The translations under genes and the position numbers were made by a program. From CAXXIC01 sp049315325 (lineage in GTDB: Bacteria; Bacteroidota; Bacteroidia; Bacteroidales; UBA7332): a DNA stretch of 64,000 nucleotides. The DNA lies in assembly GCA_049315325.1 (NCBI GenBank), contig JBMOKJ010000006.1:124001-188000 (forward strand). The letters are read 5' to 3'. Shown here piece after piece: positions 19,917 to 27,901 of this stretch; position 1 is the stretch's first letter, and each line of letters opens with the position of its first letter. The notes beneath the pieces are model-generated. The model was not told the origin of the DNA. It saw nothing but the letters and a program-made list of their open reading frames with translations, and did no database searches.

Positions 19917-19968
19917 GCTTAAATTTATAAGAAATGATAAATTTCTTTAATATTGTTAATTTTAATTG

Positions 19969-20000
19969 CAAAAATAGAGAAAATTTTCTCTATAAACAAA
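19969..20000 (-). promoter_or_regulatory. Promoter of the LacI-type regulator
   Basis: Read on the - strand, TTTG (20000-19997) is followed after 20 nt by TATTTTTG (19976-19969). This matches the Bacteroidota sigma-ABfr consensus (-33 TTTG, -7 TAnnTTTG). The -7 box lies 53 nt upstream of the regulator's start codon. Confidence 0.75.
19974..19993. promoter_or_regulatory. 20-bp perfect palindrome, candidate operator
   Basis: The half-site ATAGAGAAAA is followed directly by its exact complement, giving a 20-bp palindrome with an A/T centre. It fills the spacer between the -33 and -7 boxes of the regulator promoter and lies just upstream of the uxaC -7 box. A protein bound here would block the regulator promoter. 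Which protein binds is unknown. Confidence 0.5.
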
Positions 20001-20009
20001 TTAATGCTA

Positions 20010-20017
20010 TATCTTTG
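20010..20017 (+). promoter_or_regulatory. -7 box of the uxaC operon
   Basis: TATCTTTG matches TAnnTTTG exactly. The -33 region (TTTC at 19985-19988, spacer 21) is a weak match, as expected for a regulated promoter. Transcription starting just downstream would give a leader of roughly 210 nt before the uxaC start. Confidence 0.65.
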
Positions 20018-20029
20018 TGTGCGAACACA
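20016..20029. promoter_or_regulatory. Candidate LacI-type operator overlapping the uxaC -7 box
   Basis: TGTGT and ACACA are separated by GCGA, with a CpG exactly at the centre, a hallmark of LacI-family operators. It overlaps the last two bases of the -7 box and the likely start point, so binding would block transcription of uxaC. Assignment to the divergent LacI-type protein is inference from position and form. Confidence 0.55.
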
Positions 20030-20232
20030 GAAATTTAATAATTTCACCATTTTTAGTTGTAATTACCATTGAAACGGATAGATACACATTTATTTTGTTG
20101 TTTTTTTACCTTTTGTCTGGGTTTTAATTTCGTTTGTTAATTCTGAATAAATAACTTTATTTTTGATATAAAACGAGTCTGCATCGCTTGGTGGGGCACG
20201 TTTCATCTGACCTTTTAAATAAATTATTACTG

Positions 20233-21639
20233 ATGAAAAACTTTATGGACGAGAATTTTCTTCTCGAAACTGAAACAGCAAAACTTCTGTACCACAATCA
20301 CGCATCGAAAATGCCGATTATTGATTACCATTGTCACTTGGTGCCTGAACAAATTGCATCAGATCGAAAATTCGATAATCTCGGTCAGATTTGGCTCGAG
20401 GGCGATCATTACAAATGGCGTGCAATGCGTACAAACGGCATCGAAGAGCGTTTTATTACCGGCAAAGAGACTACCGATTGGCAGAAATACGAAAAATGGG
20501 TGGAGACTGTACCTTACACCATGCGTAATCCGCTTTATCATTGGACCCATTTGGAACTGAAACGGGCTTTTGGTGTTGAGACAATATTGAAACCCGAAAC
20601 CGGTAAACAGATTTACGACCAATGTACCGAAAAACTTCAATCGCAATCCTTTTCGGCGCGTGGATTGATGAATCACTTCAACGTGGAAGTGGTTTGCACT
20701 ACTGACGATCCGATCGATTCACTCGAGCACCACATCTCAATTCAACGCGATAATTTCAATTGCAAAGTCCTCCCGACTTGGCGTCCAGATAAAGCGATGG
20801 CAGTAGAAGTCCCAGCTGATTTCCGCTCTTACATCGAAAAACTATCCGCAGTTTCTGGTGTTACGATTTCTCGATTTGCCGATGTTATCGCAGCATTGCA
20901 GGTTCGACACGATTTCTTCGCGTCAGTGGGTTGCAAACTTAGCGACCACGGTGTTGAGGAGTTTTATGCCGAAGATTATACGGAATCTGAAATTGAATCC
21001 ATATTCCAAAAAGTGTACGGAGGAACAACTCTTTCTTTAGCCGAAACACTGAAGTATAAATCGGCGATGATGTATGAATTTGCAGTGATGGATTGGTCGA
21101 AAGGCTGGACTCAGCAACTTCATTACGGTCCTATCCGCAACAACAGTACGCGAATGTTCTCAAAATTGGGTGCAGATACAGGCTTCGATTCAATCGGAGA
21201 TTTCAATGTGGCCAAATCTTTGTCTAAATTTTTGAATCGCCTTGATATTGAGGATAAGCTGACCAAAACCATTATTTACAATATCAACCCGAAAGATAAT
21301 GACATGATTGCCACAATGATTGGCAATTTTCAGGGAGGTGGCATAGCTGGCAAAATCCAATTCGGTTCAGGATGGTGGTTTCTCGATCAAGAAGTTGGTA
21401 TGATTAATCAACTGAATAGCCTTTCTGTGTTAGGTCTTCTTAGCCGTTTTGTGGGAATGCTCACAGACTCGCGCAGTTTCCTTTCTTATCCACGTCACGA
21501 ATATTTCCGTCGAATACTCTGTAACTTGATTGGTAAAGACGTCGAACGAGGAGCTTTACCTGCCAGTGAATTAGCCTTTTTAGGTCAAATGGTGGAAGAC
21601 ATCAGCTACAACAATGCAAAAAACTTTTTTAAATTCTAA
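20233..21639 (+). CDS. uxaC: Uronate isomerase
   Basis: This enzyme interconverts D-glucuronate with D-fructuronate and D-galacturonate with D-tagaturonate, the first cytoplasmic step of hexuronate breakdown. The 468-residue protein opens MKNFMDENFLL, which lines up with the start of the E. coli enzyme; the in-frame TTG at 20188 gives an unsupported extension and is rejected. The amidohydrolase-type metal motif DYHCHL is near residue 33, and CTTDDPIDSLEHH is near residue 155. Family length is about 470. It is the first gene of the uronate operon, ends 4 nt before the fructuronate reductase and follows a long leader. Confidence 0.96.
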   Translation: MKNFMDENFLLETETAKLLYHNHASKMPIIDYHCHLVPEQIASDRKFDNLGQIWLEGDHYKWRAMRTNGIEERFITGKETTDWQKYEKWVETVPYTMRNPLYHWTHLELKRAFGVETILKPETGKQIYDQCTEKLQSQSFSARGLMNHFNVEVVCTTDDPIDSLEHHISIQRDNFNCKVLPTWRPDKAMAVEVPADFRSYIEKLSAVSGVTISRFADVIAALQVRHDFFASVGCKLSDHGVEEFYAEDYTESEIESIFQKVYGGTTLSLAETLKYKSAMMYEFAVMDWSKGWTQQLHYGPIRNNSTRMFSKLGADTGFDSIGDFNVAKSLSKFLNRLDIEDKLTKTIIYNINPKDNDMIATMIGNFQGGGIAGKIQFGSGWWFLDQEVGMINQLNSLSVLGLLSRFVGMLTDSRSFLSYPRHEYFRRILCNLIGKDVERGALPASELAFLGQMVEDISYNNAKNFFKF

Positions 21640-21643
21640 TATT

Positions 21644-22456
21644 ATGTCGAATCTATTTTCTGTTAAAGACAAAGTAGTCCTTATAACCGGAGGGTATGGG
21701 ATTCTTGGGAAATCAATGGTGCACCATTTTGCTTCAGAAGGAGCCAAAGTCGTTGTACTCGGGCGTAATTCTGATGCTGGCGAAGCCTTAGTCGCTGATG
21801 TGAAAGCGAAAGGTAATTATGCTCTGTTTGTTAAGTGTGATGTGGTAAACCGCGAGTTGCTTGATGAGGCTTATGCCATTATTATGAAACAATTTGGTAG
21901 AATCGATGTGCTGATAAATGGTGCTGGTGGTAATATGCCAGGTGCGACTATTCCGCCAGATAAAACAATTTTCGACTTAGATGTAGAAGCTTTGAAAAGT
22001 GTGGTGGACTTGAATCTTTTTGGAACAATTCTCCCAACAATTGTTTTCTCAAAAGCGATGGCTGAACAAAAAGAAGGAGTTATAATTAATGTATCATCTG
22101 AATCTTCCATTCGACCATTGAGTCGTGTGTGCGGTTATGGTGTTGCAAAGTCTGCTGTCAACAATTTTACCCAATACATGGCAGGTGAGTTGGCACTGAA
22201 ATTCGGATCAGGCATTCGTGTGAATGCCATTGCTCCAGGATTTTTCTTGACGGAACAAAACCGTAGTTTATTGACAAATCCAGATGGAAGTTACACCGAT
22301 CGTGCAAAAACTATTATTGCTCATACACCATTTCGTCGATTTGGTGAGCCGCAAGAATTGCTTGGCACGTTGCAATGGTTAGCCAGCGATGCTTCGAAGT
22401 TTGTAACCGGGACATTGACTGTCATTGACGGTGGTTTTGATGCGTTTTCTATTTAA
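21644..22456 (+). CDS. SDR-family D-mannonate oxidoreductase (fructuronate reductase)
   Basis: Predicted to reduce D-fructuronate to D-mannonate with NAD(P)H. The ATG at 21644, 4 nt after uxaC, is preferred over an upstream start inside uxaC. The 270-residue protein has the short-chain dehydrogenase nucleotide motif TGGYGILG near residue 14, NGAGG near 91 and the catalytic Ser with YGVAK around residues 150-170. It resembles the SDR-type enzyme used by Bacillus (UxuB, formerly YjmF) rather than the long-chain UxuB of E. coli. Tagaturonate reduction cannot be ruled out, but the presence of uxuA and absence of uxaA point to the mannonate branch. Confidence 0.85.
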   Translation: MSNLFSVKDKVVLITGGYGILGKSMVHHFASEGAKVVVLGRNSDAGEALVADVKAKGNYALFVKCDVVNRELLDEAYAIIMKQFGRIDVLINGAGGNMPGATIPPDKTIFDLDVEALKSVVDLNLFGTILPTIVFSKAMAEQKEGVIINVSSESSIRPLSRVCGYGVAKSAVNNFTQYMAGELALKFGSGIRVNAIAPGFFLTEQNRSLLTNPDGSYTDRAKTIIAHTPFRRFGEPQELLGTLQWLASDASKFVTGTLTVIDGGFDAFSI

Positions 22457-22503
22457 AAGGACGATAAAAGAATCACTGATCTTAAATTAACCTTTATAAA
22501 GTC

Positions 22504-22537
22504 TAATACTCGGTAAAAGCACAGTAATAGAGTATTA
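22504..22537 (+). other. Inverted repeat in the uxuA leader
   Basis: TAATACTC (22504-22511) and GAGTATTA (22530-22537) can form an 8-bp stem with an 18-nt loop in the 99-nt spacer before uxuA. There is no T-run after it. It may be an mRNA-processing or stability hairpin, or a chance AT-rich match. Confidence 0.35.
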
Positions 22538-22555
22538 ACTTATTTTGAAAGATTT

Positions 22556-23725
22556 ATGTATTTATGTAAACAGTCTTGGAGATGGTACGGCCCAAATGAT
22601 CCAGTATCGTTGTGGGACATCCGTCAAGCAGGTGCGACAGATATTGTGACCGCTCTGCATCAAATACCCAATGGTGAAATTTGGCCAGTGGAAGCAATTA
22701 AATATCGTAAAAGAATAATTGCAGAAGCAGGTTTGGTTTGGTCAGTTGTAGAGAGTGTGCCAGTGCACGAAGATATAAAAAAACAGACTGGAAATTATAA
22801 GCAGTATATCGATAATTACAAGCAGACGATTCGAAATCTTGCAGAATGTGATATCCGTATTGTGACATATAATTTCATGCCTATTTTGGATTGGACACGT
22901 ACAGATTTAGCATACGAAATGGCTGATCGTTCGAAAGCTTTACGGTTTGAAATGGCTGCCTTTGTGGCATTTGATCTTTACATATTGAAACGTCCGAATG
23001 CTGAGAAGGATTATACGGTGGAGCAAATTGCAAAAGCAAAAGCGCGGTTCGATGGAATGAGCGAGGATGAAAAAGCTAAACTGACTCGAAACATGATCGC
23101 AGGACTTCCTGGTGCTGAAGAGAGTTTTTCGTTAGAGCAATTTCAAAAAGCACTCGACACTTATGCCGGAATTTCCAAGACGCAATTACGCAATAATTTG
23201 ATCTTTTTTATCAACGAAATTGCACATGTAGCAGTTGAGGTTGGTGTAAAGATGGCGATTCATCCCGACGATCCACCGCGATCTATTCTTGGCTTGCCAC
23301 GTATTTTGAGTACAGCCGATGATGTACGCAAACTGTTTGCTGCCGTTCCAAGTTTAGCGAATGGAATTTGCCTTTGTACAGGTTCGTTTGGTGTGTCATC
23401 AATCAACGACTTGACGGCTATGCTAAGAGAATTTGGTGAACGGTTGTATTACGTCCATTTCCGAAGCACAAGACGCAATGACGAGGGCGATTTCTACGAA
23501 GATAACCATTTGGAAGGCGATGTCGATATGTATGAGGCAATGAAAGCACTCTTGGTGGTGCAATATACCTACAAACGAAACATACCTATGCGACCCGATC
23601 ACGGACATCAGATGTTGGACGATTTACACAAAAAAACGAATCCCGGCTATTCAGCTATCGGCATGTTAAGAGGAATGGCTGAGTTGCGAGGTTTAGAAAT
23701 GGGTATTTCAAGAACACTTTTTTAA
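22556..23725 (+). CDS. uxuA: Mannonate dehydratase
   Basis: Dehydrates D-mannonate to 2-keto-3-deoxygluconate (KDG). The 389-residue protein has the family opening QSWRWYGPNDPVSLWDIRQ and the block ATDIVTALHQIPNGEIWPVEAI at its N-terminus, plus the C-terminal metal-site region (AIHPDDPP, YVHFRSTRR and MRPDHGHQM). E. coli UxuA is 394 residues and aligns throughout. The product feeds the KDG kinase at 29477. The gene is 99 nt downstream of the SDR gene and 40 nt upstream of the first PfkB kinase. Confidence 0.96.
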   Translation: MYLCKQSWRWYGPNDPVSLWDIRQAGATDIVTALHQIPNGEIWPVEAIKYRKRIIAEAGLVWSVVESVPVHEDIKKQTGNYKQYIDNYKQTIRNLAECDIRIVTYNFMPILDWTRTDLAYEMADRSKALRFEMAAFVAFDLYILKRPNAEKDYTVEQIAKAKARFDGMSEDEKAKLTRNMIAGLPGAEESFSLEQFQKALDTYAGISKTQLRNNLIFFINEIAHVAVEVGVKMAIHPDDPPRSILGLPRILSTADDVRKLFAAVPSLANGICLCTGSFGVSSINDLTAMLREFGERLYYVHFRSTRRNDEGDFYEDNHLEGDVDMYEAMKALLVVQYTYKRNIPMRPDHGHQMLDDLHKKTNPGYSAIGMLRGMAELRGLEMGISRTLF

Positions 23726-23765
23726 CCAGAAAATTATTTAATTCAGATATCTAAAATTTAGTACC

Positions 23766-24845
23766 ATGAGCCTAAAACTTAAAGAAAATTGCGCCTTTTC
23801 GCTCTTAGTTGCGACAAGTATGGGCGTGCGCATTACGCCGGTTAACGGTCAACCAGTTCACAGTAGCAACTTGTTTCAAATGCAGGCTACTAGTGCCGAA
23901 ACCAACGTGGCAAGCATCGCTTCATACCTTGGATTGCCAGTGAAAGTATTGACAACTTTTGTGAAAGATAGTCCGGTTGCACAATTTATTAAGAGCGATT
24001 TGCGTGCTCGCAACATGACCTTCGAAGGTCCTGAAGTGGCGCAAGGTGACCCATGGGGCTACCGTCATCAATTTAATATTGCTGATAGCGGTTTTGGTAC
24101 TAGAGGACCTCGTGTGCAAAATGACCGCGCAGGTGAAGTCGGTCGCACATTGAACGTAAAAGACTTTGACCTCGATCGTATTTTCGGAAAAGAGGGCGTT
24201 CAGATTCTTCACCTTTCTGGATTAATCGGAGCATTGTCGCCTGAGACAAGCGAATTCTGCTTGCAACTTGCACGTTTTGCTAAAAAACATGGAACCCGCA
24301 TCTCTTTCGATTTGAACTACAGAGCATCTTTTTGGAAAGGTCGCGATGCAGAATTGCGTGCTATCTTTACCGAAATTGCTTCAGTTTCAGATATTCTGAT
24401 TGGCAACGAAGAAGATTTTCAACTTTGCCTCGGCATCGAAGGTCCTGAAGCTGGTGGAAAAGGGATTAAAGCTGAAATTGACGGTTTTAAAGGAATGATT
24501 GGTCGTGTGAAAGAGGCATTTCCTAATGCTTCGGTATTTGCAACTACACTGCGTGAAGTGGTGAGTGTGAATGAGCACCTTTGGGGCGCAATTATGTTGG
24601 CAGACAACGAATGGCAGGTGATCGAACCACGCAAAATCAATGTGCTCGACCGTATTGGCGGGGGCGATGGCTTTGTAGGCGGATTGCTCTATGCAATTCT
24701 AAAAGGTTGGGATGCACAGCAATGGCCACAGTTTGGTTGGGCTTCTGGTGCATTAGCAACCACGTTCCTCACCGACTACGCTCAACCAGCTGACGAAGAG
24801 ATGATCTGGAGCATCTGGGGTGGCAATGCTCGCGTGAAACGATAA
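23766..24845 (+). CDS. PfkB-family sugar (acid) kinase, first copy
   Basis: A 359-residue ribokinase-fold kinase. The ATP/anion-hole motif is DRIGGGDGFVGG, with D301 as catalytic base, and SFDLNYRASFW (about 180-190) and ILIGNEEDF (210-218) are typical of the KDG-kinase branch. The N-terminus lacks the standard GGG/GEANVA substrate loop of the second copy and has ATSAETNVASIASYLG instead. A separate canonical KDG kinase lies at 29477, so this copy may act on another sugar acid. Its neighbours, a LarA-like epimerase and 6-phosphogluconate dehydrogenase, make gluconate a reasonable candidate. Redundant KDG kinase is the simpler alternative. Confidence 0.8.
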   Translation: MSLKLKENCAFSLLVATSMGVRITPVNGQPVHSSNLFQMQATSAETNVASIASYLGLPVKVLTTFVKDSPVAQFIKSDLRARNMTFEGPEVAQGDPWGYRHQFNIADSGFGTRGPRVQNDRAGEVGRTLNVKDFDLDRIFGKEGVQILHLSGLIGALSPETSEFCLQLARFAKKHGTRISFDLNYRASFWKGRDAELRAIFTEIASVSDILIGNEEDFQLCLGIEGPEAGGKGIKAEIDGFKGMIGRVKEAFPNASVFATTLREVVSVNEHLWGAIMLADNEWQVIEPRKINVLDRIGGGDGFVGGLLYAILKGWDAQQWPQFGWASGALATTFLTDYAQPADEEMIWSIWGGNARVKR

Positions 24846-24848
24846 AAT

Positions 24849-24943
24849 CCCCCTTATTCCCCCAAAGGGGGATATATACCATTTTGCAATGAAATATATA
24901 ATTGATAAATTTTCTAAAAACCCCCTTTCGGGGGGTAGGGGGG
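24849..24943. repeat. GC-rich inverted pair of palindromic units (REP/BIME-like or MITE-like)
   Basis: Unit 1 (24849-24871) consists of C5-TTATT-C5-AAA-G5. Unit 2 (24921-24943) is C5-TTTC-G6-TA-G6, which reads on the other strand as the same design (C6-TA-C6-GAAA-G5). The two are therefore diverged inverted copies around a 49-nt AT-rich middle. Each can fold alone and both can pair together. The base content is far from the neighbouring sequence. The right unit ends 4 nt before the LarA-like start codon. Confidence 0.75.
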
Positions 24944-24947
24944 CTTC

Positions 24948-26237
24948 ATGTTATACTACGAAATAGGATCCGAAAACCACGAGCTGAACGCCGAAGACCT
25001 GAAAAAAGGGCTCTTTGAAGCACTTGTGAAGTTGGGCGCAAAGCACAAAGTGCTTGCAATTCCTCCCGATTACACACGCCTACCAAGTCGGTCGGGTGAA
25101 CTTACTGAGTTTGCATGGCAATACTACGGCGATGCATTGACGGATGTTCTGCCTGCATTGGGTACACATAGTCCAATGACAGATCATCAGATTTCGCACA
25201 TGTTTCGCACATTGCCTGCATCGCTTATCCGCGAACACGATTGGCGAAACGATGTGGTGACTGTAGGAACTGTTCCTGCTGAATTCGTGAAAGAAGTGAC
25301 AAACGGTGCGGTAGATTTTCCGTGGCCTGCACAAGTCAATAAGCTTTTGGTGGAAGGTGATTTCGATCTTATTCTGTCGATAGGTCAGGTTGTGCCTCAT
25401 GAAGTGGTGGGAATGGCTAACTACAACAAAAATATTTTTGTTGGCACGGGTGGTGTCGAAGGCATCAACAAGAGTCATTTCGTGGGTGCAGCTTACGGAA
25501 TGGAGCGTATGATGGGACACGCCGATACGCCTGTTCGACGGATTTTCAATTATGCTTCTGAGCATTTCACCAATCATCTGCCGATTGTGTATGTGCAAAC
25601 GGTAGTTGGACTCGACAAAGTAGATGGCAAAATCAAAACGCGTGGGCTGTTTATTGGTGACGATTTTGAGGTGTTCGATAAAGCTGCCAAATTGGCGTTG
25701 AAAGTGAATTTCGAAATGCTTGATAGACCATTGAAAAAAGTGGTTGTTTACCTCGATCCGACTGAATTCAAAAGTACTTGGTTAGGCAATAAATCGGTTT
25801 ATCGCACCCGAATGGCAATTGATGATGAGGGTGAATTGATCGTTTTAGCGCCGGCATTAGTCGAATTTGGAGAAGACAAGGAGATTGACCGTTTGATTCG
25901 TAAATACGGTTATTTGGGTACTCCACAAACGTTGCAGTCGTGCGACGAAAATGAGGAGTTGCGCAATAATCTAAGTGCCGCTGCTCACTTAATACACGGT
26001 TCATCCGAAGGACGTTTCAGTATTACTTATTGCCCGGGAAAAGGAGAAGAAAACCTAACACAAGCCGAAATAGAAAGTGTTGGGTTTAAGCATGCTGATA
26101 TAGATGAAATCACCCAAAAATACAATCCGGAAACATTGAAAGATGGATTTAATACGTTGTCAGACGGCGAAGAGGTTTTTTATATCTCCAATCCTGCTTT
26201 GGGATTATGGGCTTTCAAAGACAGATTTAATTATTAA
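24948..26237 (+). CDS. LarA-like nickel-pincer-dependent hydroxyacid racemase/epimerase
   Basis: A 429-residue member of the lactate racemase (LarA) superfamily. The motifs fit the Lactobacillus enzyme by spacing: DYTR with R44 (for R75), LGTHSPMT with H74 (for H108), H151 (for H174), K161 exactly ten residues later (for K184, which carries the cofactor) and H177 sixteen after that (for H200, a nickel ligand). So it should bind the nickel-pincer nucleotide and catalyse hydride-transfer epimerisation at the carbon next to a carboxylate. Substrate is not lactate-specific in this superfamily; in a uronate operon a sugar acid such as mannonate/gluconate is plausible. The cofactor-making larB, larC and larE genes are not in this window. 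Confidence 0.85.
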   Translation: MLYYEIGSENHELNAEDLKKGLFEALVKLGAKHKVLAIPPDYTRLPSRSGELTEFAWQYYGDALTDVLPALGTHSPMTDHQISHMFRTLPASLIREHDWRNDVVTVGTVPAEFVKEVTNGAVDFPWPAQVNKLLVEGDFDLILSIGQVVPHEVVGMANYNKNIFVGTGGVEGINKSHFVGAAYGMERMMGHADTPVRRIFNYASEHFTNHLPIVYVQTVVGLDKVDGKIKTRGLFIGDDFEVFDKAAKLALKVNFEMLDRPLKKVVVYLDPTEFKSTWLGNKSVYRTRMAIDDEGELIVLAPALVEFGEDKEIDRLIRKYGYLGTPQTLQSCDENEELRNNLSAAAHLIHGSSEGRFSITYCPGKGEENLTQAEIESVGFKHADIDEITQKYNPETLKDGFNTLSDGEEVFYISNPALGLWAFKDRFNY

Positions 26238-26246
26238 CAATTCTTT

Positions 26247-26260
26247 CATTTACCATTTAC
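26247..26260 (+). repeat. Left inverted heptamer pair flanking four-helix-bundle gene 1
   Basis: Two tandem CATTTAC units, with a third at 26291-26297. The inverted partner GTAAATG x2 lies at 26722-26735 on the far side of the gene, giving a perfect 14-bp terminal inverted repeat. Confidence 0.65.
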
Positions 26261-26297
26261 CATATAAGTGATTCTACTGTTTTTCAGTTTCATTTAC

Positions 26298-26305
26298 TAT
26301 CTTTG
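26298..26305 (+). promoter_or_regulatory. -7 box in front of four-helix-bundle gene 1
   Basis: TATCTTTG matches TAnnTTTG exactly. It lies inside the cassette bounded by the inverted heptamers. An ATG at 26308 would sit almost on the box, which favours the later start at 26332. The -33 match is weak. Confidence 0.5.
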
Positions 26306-26331
26306 TTATGCCAATGCATCAATATGTAGTT

Positions 26332-26703
26332 ATGACAACCGATGAACTAAAGAAGAGACTAAAGGTATTTGCCTTGAGAATTATTAAATTATCTGAATCA
26401 TTACCAAGCAATAATACTGGTAAAACTCTTGGAAATCAGATTATTCGTTCAGGAACTTCTCCAGGAGCAAATTACCGATCTGCTTGCTTGGGAAAATCTG
26501 ACAAAGATTTCTTGAATAAGTTGAAAATGGTTGAAGAAGAGTTAGATGAAACTCTCTATTGGTTGGAGTTGATTGTCGAATCTGGTCTTGTGAAGGAAGA
26601 ATTACTTAGAGATTTGATGAATGAAAATCATGAGTTGTTGAAAATTATTGTGAGTTCAATAACCACAATGAAGAAAAAACTTAATTCAAGTGTAAAGAAA
26701 TAA
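26332..26703 (+). CDS. Four-helix-bundle protein of the 23S-rRNA intervening-sequence (S23) family, copy 1
   Basis: A 123-residue helical protein related to proteins encoded in 23S rRNA intervening sequences and to the Avd accessory protein of diversity-generating retroelements. The family core is plain: IIRSGTSPGANYR near residue 40, then KSDKDFLNKLKMVEEELDETLYWLEL. The start at 26332 gives MTTDELKKRL, matching copy 2 (MTTAELKSRF); the ATG at 26308 is too close to the promoter box. The molecular role of stand-alone members is not known. It lies between the LarA-like gene and pdxB, inside inverted heptamer repeats. Confidence 0.9.
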   Translation: MTTDELKKRLKVFALRIIKLSESLPSNNTGKTLGNQIIRSGTSPGANYRSACLGKSDKDFLNKLKMVEEELDETLYWLELIVESGLVKEELLRDLMNENHELLKIIVSSITTMKKKLNSSVKK

Positions 26704-26721
26704 TTATTTTACATTTAAATA

Positions 26722-26735
26722 GTAAATGGTAAATG
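26722..26735 (+). repeat. Right inverted heptamer pair flanking four-helix-bundle gene 1
   Basis: Two tandem GTAAATG units, the exact reverse complement of 26247-26260, begin 18 nt after the stop codon. Confidence 0.65.
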
Positions 26736-26755
26736 TAAAAATAGTAACTGAGTGA

Positions 26756-27889
26756 ATGAAAATTATCATTGACGATAAAATACCCTATATCAAAGGCGCT
26801 TTTGAAAAGGTGGCTGAAGTAGTCTATCTACCCGGTTCCAAAACGACGCCTGAAGTGGTGAAAGATGCCGATGCCATAGTGACCCGTACACGCACAATCT
26901 GCAACGAGAAACTTCTTGCTGGTTCCAGTGTCAGCTTTATTGCCACAGCAACCATCGGATTCGATCACATCGATACGACGTATTGCGATACTGCTGGCAT
27001 TCAATGGACGAATGCACCGGGCTGCAACTCAAAATCCGTGGAACAATACATAGCTTCAACGATTATGGTGTTAGCAGAGCAAAAAAACCTTCAACTCGAC
27101 GATTTGACGATAGGTGTAGTTGGTGTGGGTAATGTGGGAAGCAAAGTGGCAAATATCTGTCGTCTTTTTGGCATGAAAGTTTTGCTAAACGATCCCCCAC
27201 GTGAACGAATGGAAGGTTCTGACGAATTCGTCTCGTTAAAGCAGATTCAAGAGCAAGCCGATATCATAACCCTCCATGTGCCTCTGAATATGAGTGGCGA
27301 CGATGCTACGTTTCATTTGGCCGATGCAGATTTTCTCGCAGGGTTAAACCATAATGCGATTTTGATAAATTCATGTCGGGGAGAAGTGGTCGAGACGAAT
27401 GCTGTAAAGCAAGCTTTATTAGCTAAGCAAATCAGCGGGTTTGTGTGCGATTGTTGGGAAAATGAACCGGATATTGATTTGGAATTGTTGGAACTGACCA
27501 CCATTGCCACACCTCATATTGCAGGATATTCTAAGGATGGAAAAGCCACAGGCACGTTGATGAGTGTGCATGCAATTAATCAATTTTTCGCTTTAGGTCT
27601 TGATAATTGGAAACCAACAGGCGTAGAATCACCAAAGAATCCGGTTATTGAGATTGATGGAAAAGGATTAAGTAAACAAGCCGTACTTTCACGCGTCGTT
27701 TTGGCCACTTACGATATTCGTAACGACGATCGAACGCTGAGAGCAAGTGTAGAAACCTTCGAGCAACAACGTGGGGATTATCCCACAAGAAGAGAGTTTC
27801 CGGCGTATACTATTCTCGCTCAGAATCTTAATTCTGATATGGGTGACATTTTAAGAAACATAGGATTTAATGTAGAATTTTCAAATTAA
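26756..27889 (+). CDS. pdxB: Erythronate-4-phosphate dehydrogenase
   Basis: Oxidises 4-phospho-D-erythronate to 2-oxo-3-hydroxy-4-phosphobutanoate in pyridoxal phosphate synthesis. The 377-residue protein has the D-2-hydroxyacid dehydrogenase fold: NAD motif GVGNVG at 123-128 and the catalytic set R208, E237 and H254, the same positions as in E. coli PdxB. The C-terminal ~90 residues form the PdxB-specific dimerisation domain (TYDIRNDDRTLR, RREFPAY). Its place inside a uronate operon, 12 nt before gnd, is unusual. A housekeeping role with a shared transcript is likely; action on another sugar acid is possible. Confidence 0.9.
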   Translation: MKIIIDDKIPYIKGAFEKVAEVVYLPGSKTTPEVVKDADAIVTRTRTICNEKLLAGSSVSFIATATIGFDHIDTTYCDTAGIQWTNAPGCNSKSVEQYIASTIMVLAEQKNLQLDDLTIGVVGVGNVGSKVANICRLFGMKVLLNDPPRERMEGSDEFVSLKQIQEQADIITLHVPLNMSGDDATFHLADADFLAGLNHNAILINSCRGEVVETNAVKQALLAKQISGFVCDCWENEPDIDLELLELTTIATPHIAGYSKDGKATGTLMSVHAINQFFALGLDNWKPTGVESPKNPVIEIDGKGLSKQAVLSRVVLATYDIRNDDRTLRASVETFEQQRGDYPTRREFPAYTILAQNLNSDMGDILRNIGFNVEFSN

Positions 27890-27901
27890 TAAATCATACG
27901 T

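Larger units (their letters stand above)
19917..20232. other. Divergent control region between the LacI-type regulator and uxaC
   Basis: This 316-nt stretch has no gene. Its left 115 nt hold both promoters and both palindromes. The rest, 20030-20232, is the likely 5' leader of uxaC. It is AT-rich with T-runs (20095-20110). I could not recognise a riboswitch, a leader peptide with an obvious function or a strong terminator in it. Confidence 0.7.

Noticed and set aside
20188..20232. Upstream TTG start of uxaC
   Set aside because: The ATG at 20233 aligns with known uronate isomerases, and the extension has no family support.
25080..25598. 172-codon open frame on the - strand inside the LarA-like gene
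   Set aside because: It is antisense to a gene with clear family motifs, its product is rich in His and Arg with no recognisable domain, and it reflects codon bias of the + strand.
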